64,000 bases of DNA from Candidatus Mailhella merdavium (GTDB taxonomy: Bacteria > Desulfobacterota > Desulfovibrionia > Desulfovibrionales > Desulfovibrionaceae): contig DWXS01000009.1 in the NCBI GenBank assembly GCA_019119045.1, positions 37,184 to 101,183 of the forward strand. The letters are read 5' to 3'. Below, one piece after another: positions 63,813-64,000 of this stretch. A model generated the notes under the pieces. The model did not search any database, was not told where the DNA came from, and saw only the letters and a program-made list of their open reading frames with translations. The position numbers and the translations under genes are program-made. Each line of letters opens with the position of its first letter. The stretch's first letter is position 1.

Positions 63813-64000
63813 AATGGTCTTAGAATTTCAATAAGTTTTTTATAAGCAACAATAAATTCGTATTTTAGAGATTTTCTTTTATATCTTTCTTTTCTTTTTC
63901 CAGATGTTATTATTGATAATATACGGTATCTTAAATATTTAATCTTTGATATGTGTTGTGTTCTGTATATATCATTAAGTATATAGAACTCATTGTAATT
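63813..64000. other. AT-rich upstream region, no gene seen
   Basis: This 188-base stretch is strongly AT-rich compared with the rest of the window and lies upstream of the family 8 glycosyltransferase gene. It may hold the promoter of that gene; I see no clear element and no gene in it. A similar AT-rich gap lies at 60900-60970. Confidence 0.5.

Noticed and set aside
1..64000. tRNA, rRNA or CRISPR genes
   Set aside because: I looked for T-arm-like GTTCGAATC segments with matching acceptor stems and for spaced repeats, and found none that fold or repeat convincingly.

Overview
The window reads as about 64 kb of a GC-rich, Gram-negative chromosome. Its gene content (single-copy serS, pyrB-pyrC, rimP-nusA-ylxR-infB, menA, a psp regulon, an LplT-PlsC fusion and several short conserved genes I do not recognise) fits a gut-type sulfate/sulfite reducer of the Desulfovibrionaceae. 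This assignment is an inference from family resemblance; no rRNA or tRNA gene is visible to confirm it.

Bases 1-14651, nearly all on the minus strand, are the end of an integrative or conjugative element. They carry a type IVB (IncI/Dot-Icm-like, MPF-I) transfer operon. In transcription order it runs HTH/replication-like protein, DotH, DotG, IcmC/DotE-like, IcmD/DotP-like, DotI, DotO ATPase, a secreted helical protein, DotA, a small C5-methyltransferase, a membrane protein, DotD, DotC and the first codons of DotB. A complete DinJ-YafQ toxin-antitoxin pair with its own promoter sits backwards inside the operon. Bases 14700-15400 are mostly non-coding and hold a candidate short antisense transcript, two large nested palindromes and a (CT)n tract. 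Bases 15396-16085 are an internally deleted IS5/IS427-type element with perfect ends.

Bases 16145-33666 are chromosomal. They contain a lysophospholipid transporter-acyltransferase fusion; the psp genes (pspC, pspB and pspA facing away from pspF, with a sigma-54 promoter for pspA); serS; and a six-gene envelope operon DUF4129-DUF4350-MoxR-DUF58-SpoIIM-RDD. A polytopic membrane protein, a lipoprotein-TPR-small protein-MenA operon follow.

Bases 33807-49474 hold a CLC transporter, a DsbA-like/ribF operon, a ddl-HD-mocA-dut operon, the transcription/translation operon rimP-nusA-ylxR-infB behind a leader terminator, a cupin gene, and pyrB-pyrC behind a pyrBI-like attenuator.

Bases 49677-64000 are minus-strand: a 1273-residue degenerate hybrid histidine kinase with a TPR partner, a family 2 glycosyltransferase, a PreP-like M16 peptidase, a small conserved protein, a Gph-like phosphatase, an MsbA-like ABC exporter and a family 8 glycosyltransferase.

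The points most worth a second look are the nested palindromes at the element edge, the degenerate sensor kinase, substitutions in two functional motifs of PspF, the tandem C-terminal repeats of the RDD protein, and the pyrB and rimP leader terminators.
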